NCBI GenBank assembly: GCA_001939145.1
Contig: LSRX01001132.1
Span: 1 to 64,000 of the forward strand
Length of the DNA stretch: 64,000 bases
Direction of reading: 5' to 3'
Source of the DNA: Symbiodinium microadriaticum
Lineage: Eukaryota > Sar > Dinophyceae > Suessiales > Symbiodiniaceae
Every line of letters begins with the position of its first letter. Position 1 is the stretch's first letter. Shown here piece after piece: positions 36,101 through 47,830 of this stretch. Both the position numbers and the translations under genes were made by a program. The notes under the pieces are model-generated. The model was not told the origin of the DNA, did not search any database, and worked only from the letters and a program-made list of their open reading frames with translations.

Positions 36101-36990
36101 GGGCCCCGCACGTGGCTACGCGAAGGCAATGCTGGGGGGTGTCATCTCGGGGCTTCTTCAGTAACCTCGGCGTCAAGCCAAGCGGCCAAGCTCCCTGATC
36201 ACTTTGTTTGTTTCGCTTTGTCAGGCTGCCGGTTCCGTGCTGACCGGCGCTGATGCTCCCAAGGTCTCGCATGTCTACGATTAACCATCAATCCGTGGTT
36301 CGTGTTGCGATCAAGCATATTCACCGTCAGTTCCTCGCAACTATCGACCATGATCAGCATGCAGAGTAATTTCGCATGTTGCTCGCCAGAGCAATGGCCA
36401 CTGTCCTTTGACTTGAGCCTGGTGAACAAGTCAGTCTGCGGGTCAGGACTATCAGCTTTCATGTTTCATCTTGCAATCTTGCACTTGAGTGCGAGCCCGC
36501 TATCAGAGTGCTACCGTAGCCCTTTACACTAACATGCCCCTTGAAGCATCTACAACCAGCGGGTGAAGGGGCGAATGTGTGTTTGGGCACATCGACGGGC
36601 AGGTAGGACCTCCTGCTGTTGCAGTTGGCCGCGCCATGGCCGAGGTCCCGCACTGTCTACATGGGCCTGAGGTTGGATTCAGCTTCCAGCAACTCCAGTA
36701 ACCAACGCAAGATAACGCAAGACTTAGTAAGAGATGGCCTGCATGGTCGTGATGTGTCAAAGGCAGGTCTAATTAACTATCGCAGGTTTCAGGACCAGCC
36801 TCAGAAAACAGGTCCAAAAGGTCTGGCGGTGGATGGGTCACGATGGGTCAATGAACGCAGATGCTATCTGATTTGCGTCGTGACAGCGAATGACTCTGGG
36901 AGGGGCGTGGCGGAGTGACCCGTGATGCCAATGGCAAGCTTCGGGTCCCCATCGGCAAGAAGTACCAGCCACCTGGCTGCGCTCGATGAA
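33163..36990 (+). CDS. Ala/Gly/Pro-rich exons upstream of the starch synthase
   Basis: A string of short + strand pieces is compositionally alike. They include ECPHCRKPASDVAAAQHLAK then VAENFDAK (about 33175, with a CxxC pair), MSGSAAAPEAPFG (33877), AQAKAAPRPVAVAKKAR (about 33958), MSAADRVGATGSALNRGQ (35002), PPGVGAKAEAAGGASGAPKA (about 35193), AASVAQARREGLWASDLQAK with AMGAMGSGGAVP (about 35421), GTVATSSVGPARGYAKAM (about 36078), AGSVLTGADAPKVSHVYD (about 36226) and VTRDANGKLRVPIGKKYQPP (about 36917). They look like a low-complexity, probably disordered region cut by introns. They may be a separate gene or a long N-terminal extension of the starch synthase; the sequence alone does not decide. 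Confidence 0.4.
35360..35380. repeat. GT dinucleotide microsatellite
   Basis: Short (GT)n run in presumed intron sequence just upstream of the exon at about 35419. Confidence 0.75.
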
Positions 36991-37139
36991 AAGACCTCTT
37001 TACAAGTTGGGACCGAGCCAGGTCGAAATCTAGTGTTCATTGCGTTTAGCCACCGGTGCGGGAAAGCAGGCGGTCGGTGTTTGGGGTACAAGAACACAGC
37101 GGCGTTGGGAAAACTAGCATGATGCGAGGAACCAAACTC

Positions 37140-40100
37140 GAGTCGACAGTTGTAAGGATTATCTTCATCACGAGCGAGGTGGCGCCCTTCTCGAAAACGG
37201 GAGGCCTCGGTCATTGCTTTCATGAGAGCGGCGTGACGCTTTAGCGCTTCAGGACTTGGAGAGGCCATGGATGGACTTCCCATTGCCTTGGCTGCACTGG
37301 GCCACCGCTGCATGGTGGTCTCCCCCCGCACCTCGGTTGACTGTGGCTAGCGCATTTTGGTGAGTCTGGAGTGATGTGGACTCTACAGCTAGGCGGTTGA
37401 AGCCTTGAAGCCTCATCAGGCTACGACCAGTACTCGGAGGCTTGGGACACCAGCTACTGGTCGTCGGTGCCGATGGGTGGTAAGCAGGAGCCCGTTCGAT
37501 TGCAGCATCTTGCACAAGAGTCTGTCACTTCCGACTTCCTGGCCGGCTGCTGGCCGAGCCCTCTAGCAGGAGTCAGTGCACTTCTTCCACACCTACAAGC
37601 AGAAGGCTGACTTGAAAGAAGGCCACAGTCGGTGTAGCTTCCCTGAATGTAGCTTTGGAGGTGGACTATGTCTTCGTGGATCATCCCACCTTCTTGGAGC
37701 GAGTGGATGGCTTGACAGGCCAAGCCCGCGTGACTGCAGTAGCTTTCGCTCTAGCAAAAAGTTTTCACATGTCTTCACCTGCCGAACAGGTGCCAAGCTG
37801 TACGGACCGGAGTGGGGAAAGGACTTTTGTGTGGCATGCGCACGCGCCCCCGCCCATTCATAACTTCTGCAAAAGCTGAGTCGTGTCTCGTCTCCAGGAT
37901 TTCGCCGACAACCAGGCTCGCTTTGCCTACTTCTGCAAGGCATCGCTGAAGGCCATCCAGGACAGGCGTCTTATTGGTGCTCTTTGACATGCCGGCTCTA
38001 GAATAGCTCCACCTTTCTTGGCTTAGGGCCATGCTCAGACAGAGAAGGCTGTGCCAGAACAAAAGAGGCGAGACTGGCAACATCGCGTAGCCATGGGGCT
38101 AGCTTGTGCAGGAGCTGAAGCTTGGTGGAATTGCGCATCAACCCCAGCATACGATCACAAGCAATCAATGTGTGTCAATTGATTCGGATTCACGCTCTCT
38201 GTGCGGGCGTGTGTGCGTGACACCAGGTACGGTGGTGACTCCATGGTGGTTTGCAACGATTGGCACAGTGCATTGGTGCCAATGTTCATCCATGCGGAGA
38301 AGTCCACAAACCCAGGCAAGTACCGCTTTGCAGCTCATGGCAGTGTCAGGCTGCAGCGGACTGCAGGGATTGCGCTTGTTTTAGCCTCATGAGGCAAGTG
38401 GCAGAACACGAAGACCGCCTTCCTTTGCCACAATGCCGTGTTCCAGGGCCGCTTCGTTCGTGAGGAAGGCGGGAAGTGACTCAGAATCAAGGCTGCTTGT
38501 GAACGCCCATCCTCGCTGCAGGTCTGGCAGAGATCTTCGGTGTCCCACAGCGCTACATCGATGCGATCACCTTCAAGCAGCCTCTTCGCATCGGCAAGTA
38601 CAACGAGAAGGCGGCTGCCCCCAAGACTTGAAAATCCGGAGCAGGGATCGGAAAAGTCTGGGCAGGTGTCGTGCGTCAACACCATGGCTGCTGGCCTCCG
38701 CTACTCGGATCGCGCCGGCACCCCAACCGGCATGAGAGATGATGAGAGCACAGTGCGCTTGACTGTTTTGTTTCTGGTTTCTGCCTGTCGGCTCGTGTGA
38801 GGTAGGCATAGTTGACGCGGGAGTTAATGCGTCAAACGCCTCGTCCTCCACATACATGCAGATGCAGGGACATGAACTCCTAGTTCAAAGAACGGACAGT
38901 GCACATGCTTTTGATATAGTCGTCAAGTGCGGTTGAGGCCCTGACCGTGTCCCCTTCCTACGCGAAAGAGATCACCATGGATCCCGAGAAGGGCGTGGAG
39001 TTGGAGGCCCTCTTCAAGATGGGCAACTGCACAGGACCTCGGCCGATGCTGAAGAGCTGCTTTGATGGCGAAAGTCGCAGATTCGCTCCAGGAATCCTGA
39101 ACGGTGTCAAAGAGGGTGTGTCCCCAAGTGACATGAACTTCGTCACCAAGACCATGATGTCTTGTGGGCCGTTCACAGCCGGCGCCCAAAAATGCAGACA
39201 TGGGGCTTGTAGTTCCCAGCTGGAGAAGCCGCAGAGAGCAGAGCTCTGCGGCTTGTGCTGAGGCAGCGACAGCAGATGCAGCCAAGCGAGAGCTGAAGGC
39301 CGGTCGTCGTGTCTGTGCGATCCGTCAGTGATCTGTCCTCTCATCTTTCTGAGCTGCTGCCCATCTTCCTGTCAGAACCTCTATCGCAAGCAGAACAACA
39401 TGACGGAGTGCAAGGGCCCCTTGATGTGCTTCATCGGAAGGCTCGGACTGATTCTCCCCTCCAAGGCACCAAGGCCCCACCCCCAAAAGCGCGACGTGAA
39501 TGCCATGCCCCGTGCCACCCTGTCGCACCCGGAGGTTGGATGCCCAGAAGGGCTACGACCTCCTCCTCGAGGCACTCATGGAAGTGCTGGAGGCCCCTTG
39601 TAGCAGGGCTTTCTCATTGCTGACCTACCCATCTTTAAACGACTACGAATGGACAAGGTCCCGCTTCTGCCAGTGATTGCAGGTTGAGGTTTGAGGTCCG
39701 GGAGGCAGGTGAGTGTGTTTGTGCCAGCTACACTGCGTGTCCACGTTGAGCGCTGATAGCACTGCCATGTCATTACCCGTCATTACCCATTCCGGCGATG
39801 GTTACGGCCCGGTGAGAAGCCAAAGTCGGCTGTCACAGCACGAGGACACCGAACTGCAAATGGTGGTGGTTGGCGCTGGCCGCGCTGATCTCGTGGCCCA
39901 GTCGGGTGCTCAAGAACAACGGGCCGATCCAAGGGGCACTCAGGCTGGCGGTTTTTGGAGGTACGAGTCAGTGTTTGCAGACTGGAGGCTGCCAAGACAT
40001 GCAACGATCCTTGCCAAGGACGAAAGCCGTTGAAAAGCAATTCCCGAACAAGCTGTTTTATGCAGGCCGTATCAGCGGATCATCTGCTGTTTCACACAGA

Positions 40101-41574
40101 TAGAAGTTAAGAAGTCTTCCGTGCACAGGCTGGATGGGAGCGGAGCGTTATGCTCTGCTGGCCGGATGCGACTACACATTGCTCCCGTCCAGGCCGCTCG
40201 AAGTCTCGGCTTAGTGATGAATTCATGGGTGGAACTTCACTCGATTTGTCTGCCGGAGGTGGGAGCCATGTGGACTTGTGCAGATGGAGGCGAAGCATTT
40301 CAGAAGCTCCGTCCATGTGGGTATGTGAACGGCACACGAAGTACCTTCGTGCCAATGAAGGCCATGCGCTTGGGAACGCTGCCCATCGTCGCCCCAACCG
40401 GAGGTTTGAAGGACACTGTCGAGGCGCGAACTGCTGCTTGATCAGCACTGCCTGGGTGGCTTTGGGTTGGAAACTGCGGGAAGGATGGCCTGAACGGGCT
40501 CTGGACGGATGGTGAGATGACCGTCGAGGCGATTGTGGAGCAGGAGCTAAATCTGGCTGTGTGGCTCCATTGCGTAATGCGTGAAGCGACCATGATGGGG
40601 CAAGTTTCTGCCGATGGTCCTGACTACCGACGATGCGACAACAAGGATGCTACTGGTAGTTTGAAGAGTGCTAGACAGCAACAGCTATCCACATGATGTC
40701 AGCTTCGTACTGCAAGGAGTCAGAGCCCAGTTTGAGGTCAGCAAGAGGGGGAACACCCTTAATCTAGGGAAGGCATCATTACGAGGGCAGCGGGACGGGG
40801 AAGCCCACAACTTGAATTGATGCGAACCCCTCCTGATGCACATGATGAAACATGTGATCTGGTCGAAGCTAGGGGGACTCCTGCATCGTGCCTAATTCCC
40901 ATGCTGATGGCAAGACAGGTCATCGAGACTCTTCGTTAAGCCACCAGCTACAAATGCAACGTTCTAGGTCCCAGAAGCCCAAGAGTTGCAGCTGGCGGCC
41001 AGGAGTCGGTGACGTCCTTGGCCAAGGTCCTGCGCCGAGCTTGTCAGCTCTTCCAGTCGGAGCCTGGTAAGGCCAGGAAGCCTTGCTTTTGTGCACCCAA
41101 AGCTTACAGTCGGGGGAGGCTCCTCTGTGTGTGTGTGTGTGTTTGTGGAGCATTTTGGGATTGGTTGCTCCGCAGCTGATCGTGCTTGTTCCATCCGACC
41201 TGTGCTGACCATTGGACCACTTCGGGACGACTGTGTAACGCTGTGCAAGTCACTTTCCGGTCAGAGCTTGGAGCTTCTTCGAAGCACAACCCACGTGAAG
41301 CTGCTTTGTGCCGATGTCAGGTAGTTGAGATGAAGAAGGCTGCGATGGCCGCTGCTGCAGAGTTCACCTGGAGCAATGCAGCACTGCAGTACGAGGCCAT
41401 GAATAGTGGCGTGATAGATGCATTGTTGCCACGGAGAGGCACACACACACACTGATGGTGACACCATTACTCTTCTCACAGGCCATCTTCCAGGAGTTGG
41501 GCGTCAAGGACGTGCTGCCACAGTGCGGCGGACATGCCACAGTCACGCTGGAGACAGACAAACAGGTCTGCTAG
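37140..41574 (+). CDS. Starch synthase, GT5 family (multi-exon)
   Basis: The catalytic core of a starch/glycogen synthase can be read in order. VVRIIFITSEVAPFSKTGGL (KTGGLG at 37194) is the ADP/UDP-glucose-binding N-terminal motif. AMDGLPIALAALGHRCMVV is at 37264, YDQYSEAWDTSYWS at about 37422, VDYVFVDHPTFLERV at about 37657 and FADNQARFAYFCKASLKAIQ at about 37902. VVCNDWHSALVPMF follows at about 38247, HNAVFQGRF at about 38432 and LTVSPSYAKEI at about 38940. GILNGVKEG (39092) and DAQKGYDLLLEALMEVLE (about 39540) start the second Rossmann fold. ERYALLAGCDYTLLPSR is at about 40142, MKAMRLGTLPIVAPTGGLKD at about 40358 and AEFTWSNAALQYEA at about 41355. The last exon, IFQELGVKDVLPQCGGH, ends at TAG 41572. 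The final intron 41396-41481 is GC-AG with AGGCCAT at both ends. Dinoflagellate starch is made in the cytosol, probably from UDP-glucose (known biology, not visible here). Confidence 0.9.
41128..41145. repeat. GT dinucleotide microsatellite
   Basis: Short (GT)n run in an intron near the 3' end of the starch synthase gene. Confidence 0.75.
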
Positions 41575-44210
41575 ACGATTCTTGGCTGCAAGCTCCGCGC
41601 TGTGTCAGTCGAAGCATGGCGGCTAGTGCTTGCTGTATCACAATGCTGCCCTTTCTGTTGTCGCAGGCCAGCGGGCAAAAACACAGCAAAGTCGCTGCAG
41701 AGCGATTTTTTCTGTACCCTACAGGACCGAGATGGATCCCGAAAAGCTTCCATCGGGCTCCTCCCGGGTGTTTGCCCATGGAGCCACGATGGAATCCAGG
41801 GTGGCAGAATCTGTCAGGAGTTTGCCAAGTTGTGTAGCCAAAAGGTCACTTACCAACATACTGGCATACCTAGTTCAGGGCTATGCCAGGCAAGTCGCCG
41901 GATTGATCATGAGAATATGTACTCGTGAGTGCTGCATCATTGCTAGCATGCCAAGAAGGTATGGCAACAAAGCACAAGACAAGTTGAAAATGCTGTGGAT
42001 CGGAAGGACCACGCCGACATACTGTATGCAGTAGCAGTCGTTGGCTGCCACCTTTACCACACCCTTGGCAAGCTCTGACCCTCCATTTCAAGGAGACGTC
42101 TCATTGAGGTCCCTTCTTAAGCCGCGCTGCTGTTGCTGGCGTTGCCAATCATTGCTCACTGTGCACACGATGCTGCTGCCAGACCAGGAATCAAAATTAT
42201 TCAGTGCCTTTGCTTTGGGCAGATGTCACATGCGGCGCGCTCTGCACCAATTTCAAGCTAATTCATTGAATCAGTTTTCCTGTGTCGCTGTGGCAGAGCT
42301 TCTTCCTGCTCGAGGGTTGGGCTCTAGGCGAACTGATCAACTGATCTGTTCCACGCATGCTCCTTGAATGGTCCACGGGGCCAAAGTCCGCAAAAGGCTA
42401 CGAGAGCCAGAGGTTGGACCGATTGCGGGCATCTGAATGCTGAGTTTCGAAAGACTCTTCAGCTCTATCTTGCCAGCACAAGCTGCGTGCCCCCCGCCCA
42501 AAAAGCCGTCGTGATCCGTCGTGTCAGCAGCGCAGAAGGCGGCAGCGAGCCTTGCTAGTAATTATAGAGAGATAGCTGCAGGGCAGTGCAAACGCAGGTC
42601 GGCGCAGAGGTGGCCGACAACTTGGACAAGGTCCCCTCCAAGAGAGCAGAATTTCCCGGGGACTCCACACAAAAGCCGGCATCTTCTCTGCTCCTTAATC
42701 TCCTTATCTTGCTTTGGATCGACAGTTGCAGAGCGCCACAGGTCGGATCTGGAGCTGTGCTGGATCTGAGTTTGCCAAGGCTGCTTTGATGCTCTCGTGA
42801 CGAAGTAGAGGCATTATGATGTATATAAGTTTGCAACGAAGCGTGTCATTAGCATTAGCTGGATTTCCTGGAGTTTTCTCGCCGCTCAGCACCGTGTCAA
42901 GTCCAGACGAGGAGCCACCCGCCAGTTAACGCGCTGTTGCACCATCCCTGTTCGCCACGGATGATGCTGGCTTACGAACTCGAAATGGGGTAAACCGTGG
43001 AAGTGGTCTAATTTCCGGCGAGGATGCAGATAATTGCCGCAAGGTATACGTACTCTAAGGTCTGCGGGAGTTGTTCAATTTTTGTGTTCCGCGAGCCGGG
43101 CTTTATAATGAAGGAGGCCTCCTTGTGCGCTCCTGCTGCGACCGTTGTTTGAAGGCACGCCACAGAACGTGATCGCGAGCGCGGCCGTGCCCAATGCTGA
43201 GAATGGAAAAGAAATCATGGTAGATCATGGCAGCATGCTGCATCCTGCATGTACAGCTAGCGTGAGCAAATTGTGTACGCTTGGTAACTGCAAGGCTTGC
43301 TGCCTCTGCCAAGAGCCATCATCTGTGGTCTCCTCAGTGCTGTGTTGCTTCCAGGCGGTGGCACGTAGTGAAGTTTGCAAGTCAGACTGGGTCTCTTGGC
43401 AGGAGCATCCAAGTTCCACTGAATTCAATTCTTTTGCACAGAGTGCCTGTCGCCAGATGTAAATTAGAGTCCTCCGCTGTCGCAGTTGCGAACAGCAGCT
43501 CGAAGGCCACCAATCATGTCTGCCCTGCTTGCCATGTCCACTCCTGAGACGTCGATCGCCGTGTCTACGCCTTGTGAAGCTGTAGCACTGTAAGGAGAAG
43601 CTAAATGAGCATTCTGTAAATATGTCTGAACTGATGCGATATTGCAGTGGTTAGGAAGTAGGTCGAGCTAGAGTCCAGAGGGTGCTTTGCTTTGCTCAGT
43701 CAGGCCAGCATTTGCTATACCTGCGCCCGCACGGAGCTGTCAGATCGACGATGCCCTGCATGTGGTGATGCCGGGCTTCTAGAGATGCAAGCTGTCTCGC
43801 TGATCTGTTTGTCGAGTCCGGATTGCGAGAGAAGGCGAGAAGCGTGTGCAACTCGACAATATTCGCTGCACTCTGAGGTTGAGAAGAACGCGGAGCCCTT
43901 GAGCCACTACCTGGCTGCTGGCGAGGCCAGGAGGGGCCCGAGCAACGGCGTCAGCATGCGCCAGCCGACGTTCATCCACACCTGTGCAAAAACAGGTGGG
44001 AGAAGGAATTCGAACCTAGTCGTAACTGTGAATCTGTAGCAAGCGGAACATTCCCACGACCCCGGAGGGTCCTAAACGCACGGAGCTTGCCATGGCTTGC
44101 CTTTCCTTGCCTTTCGCCTTTGGGAGGCCTGGGAGGCAGCCATGGGCCTGGCAAATCGTGCCGGCGAGGCACCAGAGCCGCAGCAAATTCTCTGGGGCAC
44201 CAAAGCCAGC
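41575..44210. other. Stretch after the starch synthase, weak exons only
   Basis: A piece starting after CCCTACAG at about 41724 reads TEMDPEKLPSGSSRVFAHGA then TMESRVAESVRSLPS and may be an exon. If AACAG^GTCTGC at 41565 is a splice donor rather than the run-in to the TAG at 41572, the starch synthase would extend here. The rest (42000-44200) shows no supported gene. Confidence 0.3.
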
Positions 44211-44214
44211 TTTC

Positions 44215-44688
44215 CGCAGCGAAGGCTCTCAACGAGGTAGAGGCATTTGCGACACGCATGGGGCCCAGCTGGACCAGAAATCGTGGCATCGCTCGACTCA
44301 TCCCGACTCGGACTTTGTCTATGTTGATCCGCCCCTACAGCTTTGCTGCCATCTATCGCCCACATTTGCCCCGGGCCAGCCTTTCGGGACGAAGTGCAAT
44401 TTCTCGCGAGCTTGACTGCAGACCACGGCAGGGCAAGTCGTAGATGCTGTGTTGCATAGGTGCGTTTTCCAGCGACGGATCGCCTCTGATCTTGCGATGC
44501 CCTCGGCAGGGATGGACACTCCCGGGTCAGGACGTCCGAAAAGACTGAGCATGGATGAAATGCCTATGGCACAGAGTCACGCAGGTGTCCTGACCTTGCT
44601 TGAGGCACGCAGAAGACCAGGCAGCGCTGCGACGGACGATCTCCCGTCAGGCTGCCGGAAAGGAAGTGTGCAAAGTGTACTGCAATAG
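44215..44688 (+). CDS. Hypothetical protein, 3' exons
   Basis: One frame reads AAKALNEVEAFATRMGPSW (about 44216). A second ends the gene with PKRLSMDEMPMAQSHAGVLT, LLEARRRPGSAATDDLPSG and SVQSVLQ before TAG at 44686. The polar, Ser/Arg-rich tail looks protein-like, but there is no family match and the junction between the frames is not defined. Confidence 0.3.
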
Positions 44689-44881
44689 ACTGTAATAAGG
44701 AATTACTGTAAGTGTTTAAAGCAAAGGGAAGAGATACTCGCTCTTATCAGGCTCAGCTCCAGGTCTCTCACTGCTGCTTCAAGTGTGGTGCAGCGAGCTC
44801 TTCCTTTGACCTGGTCCTGCCCTGAGCTTTTGCGCCGGCCCTTGTTAAAAGAGATGCGATAAATGATGGCCTACCGTAGGC

Positions 44882-45358
44882 TTGCAGCAAATGCTCGGTG
44901 GCTCTTTGCTCCGCTTGTGTGGGCCTTCTCCTCAGCAGGCCTCAAGAACTTCTTTTCTGGCTCTTCTCGCTCCAAAGCCAGGTCGGCTCGGCGAGAGGCC
45001 CTGCTGCACTGGCCCCAGCGGAATCCCCCCAAGGACCGCTGAGCTCAAGGACATCCCCAAACAATCGCTCAGGTCCTGGTTGCAAGGACACCGAAGTTTT
45101 CAATGTCGAGCACCGAGCTCTCGCGGAAGACTCGCACAGTCGGATCTGCCCCTGTGCCAAGCTGCCAAGGTGGCAGCTGTTCGTTTCCACCAGAGTGCGC
45201 ACCAGATCACCACGTCCGTGCCGAGCCTCGGGCAGTGCTCACATTTCAGTTCTTCAAGCGAGATCCTGAAATTCCAATCGCAGCACTCTTCAGCCGATTT
45301 TTGCTTGGAAAGGGCTTCTGGTGCTAAAAAATTGAACCTGTGGTTGCACCTGGCATGA
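44882..45358 (+). CDS. Hypothetical ORF
   Basis: A 158-codon uninterrupted frame. It is Ser/Leu/Gln-rich and overlapped by another open + frame at 44898-45269. No domain is recognised. The following 45360-45650 is noticeably more A/T-rich than its surroundings. This may be a chance frame. Confidence 0.2.
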   Translation: MQQMLGGSLLRLCGPSPQQASRTSFLALLAPKPGRLGERPCCTGPSGIPPRTAELKDIPKQSLRSWLQGHRSFQCRAPSSRGRLAQSDLPLCQAAKVAAVRFHQSAHQITTSVPSLGQCSHFSSSSEILKFQSQHSSADFCLERASGAKKLNLWLHLA

Positions 45359-45893
45359 TCGGTCTGGGATATTTTGAAACGATAAGGAAAAGAAGAACAA
45401 CCAACAAACGAATGAATGCGGCACGCGCCGGCGAATAAAAAAGCACACGGAAATTAGCAACCTCAACACAAAAGCAACCAACAAAAACACAGCTTTGAGG
45501 CGTGTTTATTTGCAGTCTTTATTTTCACCTGTTTTCCGTTAGAAAAAACCCTTGACAGCAGACGAAAAGTTGAAAATGGAAAGACACACGAAATAGTTAT
45601 GCAAAACCAGCGAATACAAACCAAATACCTCTCCCGTCCCATCCACAATGTCAGGATTAATAGCACTGTTTTTGCTGTTTCTGTTGTATTTCTATCGCTA
45701 TGAATTGCTTTTCGCGCATCTATGTTTGATTTCCAGATTTCACAGTAGTTTCCAGGCCTCATTCCAGGGCTTGCGCCTGCGAAGGCTGCCAGTCTCTGGG
45801 AGGGCATCTTGTACCTCGGCAAGGAGAAGCGAGCAATGCCACCGGACTGTTGTTTCTGTCACGTCTCCAACAAGCAAAGGTGAGGACGCCGGT

Positions 45894-46099
45894 CAATCAG
45901 CACGATTTGCAAAGGCCACCTTCGCAACTTGGGCTCAAGCATTGGCCATGGATCGCGTTCAATCAGCAGAAGCAAATTGATGCCTTTGACCAGCCACGGA
46001 ACCGGACGGCGCAGAATGGAGCATCTCTAGAGATGTGCAGTTGACTAGACCTCTTTGACTAGATCGGGCAACCCAAGTCCAATCATAGGGATGCAGCAG
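45894..46099 (+). repeat. Dispersed repeat, right copy
   Basis: Second copy of the element at 27222-27591, with the spacer reduced to about 25 bp and a small GACTAGA duplication at about 46044-46065. It ends about 40 bp before the first unit of the 155-bp array. Confidence 0.75.
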
Positions 46100-46136
46100 C
46101 ACGGGCTGGAGAGACCAATTCGAATGGCGACACGCT

Positions 46137-47830
46137 TGGATGCACAGATTGCGGCAACCGTGGAAAGTCGGCGAGATGTACAGCGATTGGCCGGAGGCGC
46201 GGTTGCTGCCATCTGTTGCATCCTCGGAAATACTTGGAACCAGATGTTGGTGTGGGATGCACAGATTGCGGCAACCGTGCAGGTACGTGAATCAAGCTTC
46301 TCGGAAGTCGGCGAGATTGCCAGCGATGGGCCAGAGGCGCGGTTGCTGCCATGTGTTGCATCCTCGGAATTCCTTGGAATCGGAAGTTGATGTGGGATGC
46401 ACAGATTGCGGCAACCGTGCAGGTATGTGAAGCTTCTCGGAAGTCGGCGTGATGGGTAGCGATTGGCCAGAGGCACGCTGAATACGCGGTTGCTGCCATC
46501 TAAGAACTCGCTGCATCTTTGGAATTACTTGGAACCGGATGTTGATGTGGGATGCACAGATTGCGGCAACCGTGCAGGTATGTGAAGCTTCTCGGAAGTC
46601 GGCGTGATGGGTAGCGATTGGCCAGAGGCACGCTGAATACGCGGTTGCTGCCATCTAAGAACTCGCTGCATCTTTGGAATTACTTGGAACCGGATGTTGA
46701 TGTGGGATGCACAGATTGCGGCAACCGTGCAGGTATGTGAAGCTTCTCGGAAGTCGGCGTGATGGGTAGCGATTGGCCAGAGGCACGCTGAATACGCGGT
46801 TGCTGCCATCTAAGAACTCGCTGCATCTTTGGAATTACTTGGAACCGGATGTTGATGTGGGATGCACAGATTGCGGCAACCGTGCAGGTATGTGAAGCTT
46901 CTCGGAAGTCGGCGTGATGGGTAGCGATTGGCCAGAGGCACGCTGAATACGCGGTTGCTGCCATCTAAGAACTCGCTGCATCTTTGGAATTACTTGGAAC
47001 CGGATGTTGATGTGGGATGCACAGATTGCGGCAACCGTGCAGGTATGTGAAGCTTCTCGGAAGTCGGCGTGATGGGTAGCGATTGGCCAGAGGCACGCTG
47101 AATACGCGGTTGCTGCCATCTAAGAACTCGCTGCATCTTTGGAATTACTTGGAACCGGATGTTGATGTGGGATGCACAGATTGCGGCAACCGTGCAGGTA
47201 TGTGAAGCTTCTCGGAAGTCGGCGTGATGGGTAGCGATTGGCCAGAGGCACGCTGAATACGCGGTTGCTGCCATCTAAGAACTCGCTGCATCTTTGGAAT
47301 TACTTGGAACCGGATGTTGATGTGGGATGCACAGATTGCGGCAACCGTGCAGGTATGTGAAGCTTCTCGGAAGTCGGCGTGATGGGTAGCGATTGGCCAG
47401 AGGCACGCTGAATACGCGGTTGCTGCCATCTAAGAACTCGCTGCATCTTTGGAATTACTTGGAACCGGATGTTGATGTGGGATGCACAGATTGCGGCAAC
47501 CGTGCAGGTAAGTGAATCAAGCTTCTCGGAAGTCTGCGAGATCGCCAGCGATGGGCCAGAGGCGAGTTGCTGCCATCTGTTCCTTCCTCGGAATTCCTCG
47601 GAATCGGAAGTCGATGTGAGATGCACAGATTGCGGCAACCGTGCAGGTATGTGAAGCTTCTCGGAAGTCGGCGAGATGGGTAAGTCGGCGAGATGAACAG
47701 CGATTGGCCAGAGGCGCGTTTGCTGCCATCTGTTGCATCCTCGGAATTCCTTGGAATCGGAAGTTGATCTGGGATGCACAGATTGCGGCAACCGTGCAGG
47801 TTTGTGAAGCTTCTCCGAAGTCGGCGAGAT
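46137..47830 (+). repeat. 155-bp tandem repeat array with diverged flanking units
   Basis: The word GATGCACAGATTGCGGCAAC recurs about 12 times. Unit starts (TGTGGGATGC or variant) are at 46251, 46391, 46546, 46701, 46856, 47011, 47166, 47321 and 47476, with variants at about 47615 and 47768 and a partial unit at about 46137. The seven intervals from 46391 to 47476 are each exactly 155 bp and appear identical by eye. Outer units are about 114, 139, 140 and 153 bp and lack two short insertions (ACGCTGAATA and about 8 bp before CTCGCTGCATC). Each unit contains GCAGGTATGTG, a strong GT-type donor match. The period is not a multiple of three, so repeated 94-codon minus-strand ORFs are by-products. 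Confidence 0.95.

Noticed and set aside
43692..44039. Possible zinc-finger ORF (CYTCARTELSDRRCPACG)
   Set aside because: The two CxxC-like pairs are suggestive, but no continuation, splice context or family match supports it; probably chance.
46525..47429. Series of identical 94-codon minus-strand ORFs
   Set aside because: They recur every 155 bp and simply read through the tandem repeat; the period is not divisible by three and no domain is present.
46137..47830. CRISPR-like regularly spaced repeat
   Set aside because: Whole 155-bp units are identical with no unique spacers, and the surrounding DNA is eukaryotic with spliced genes.
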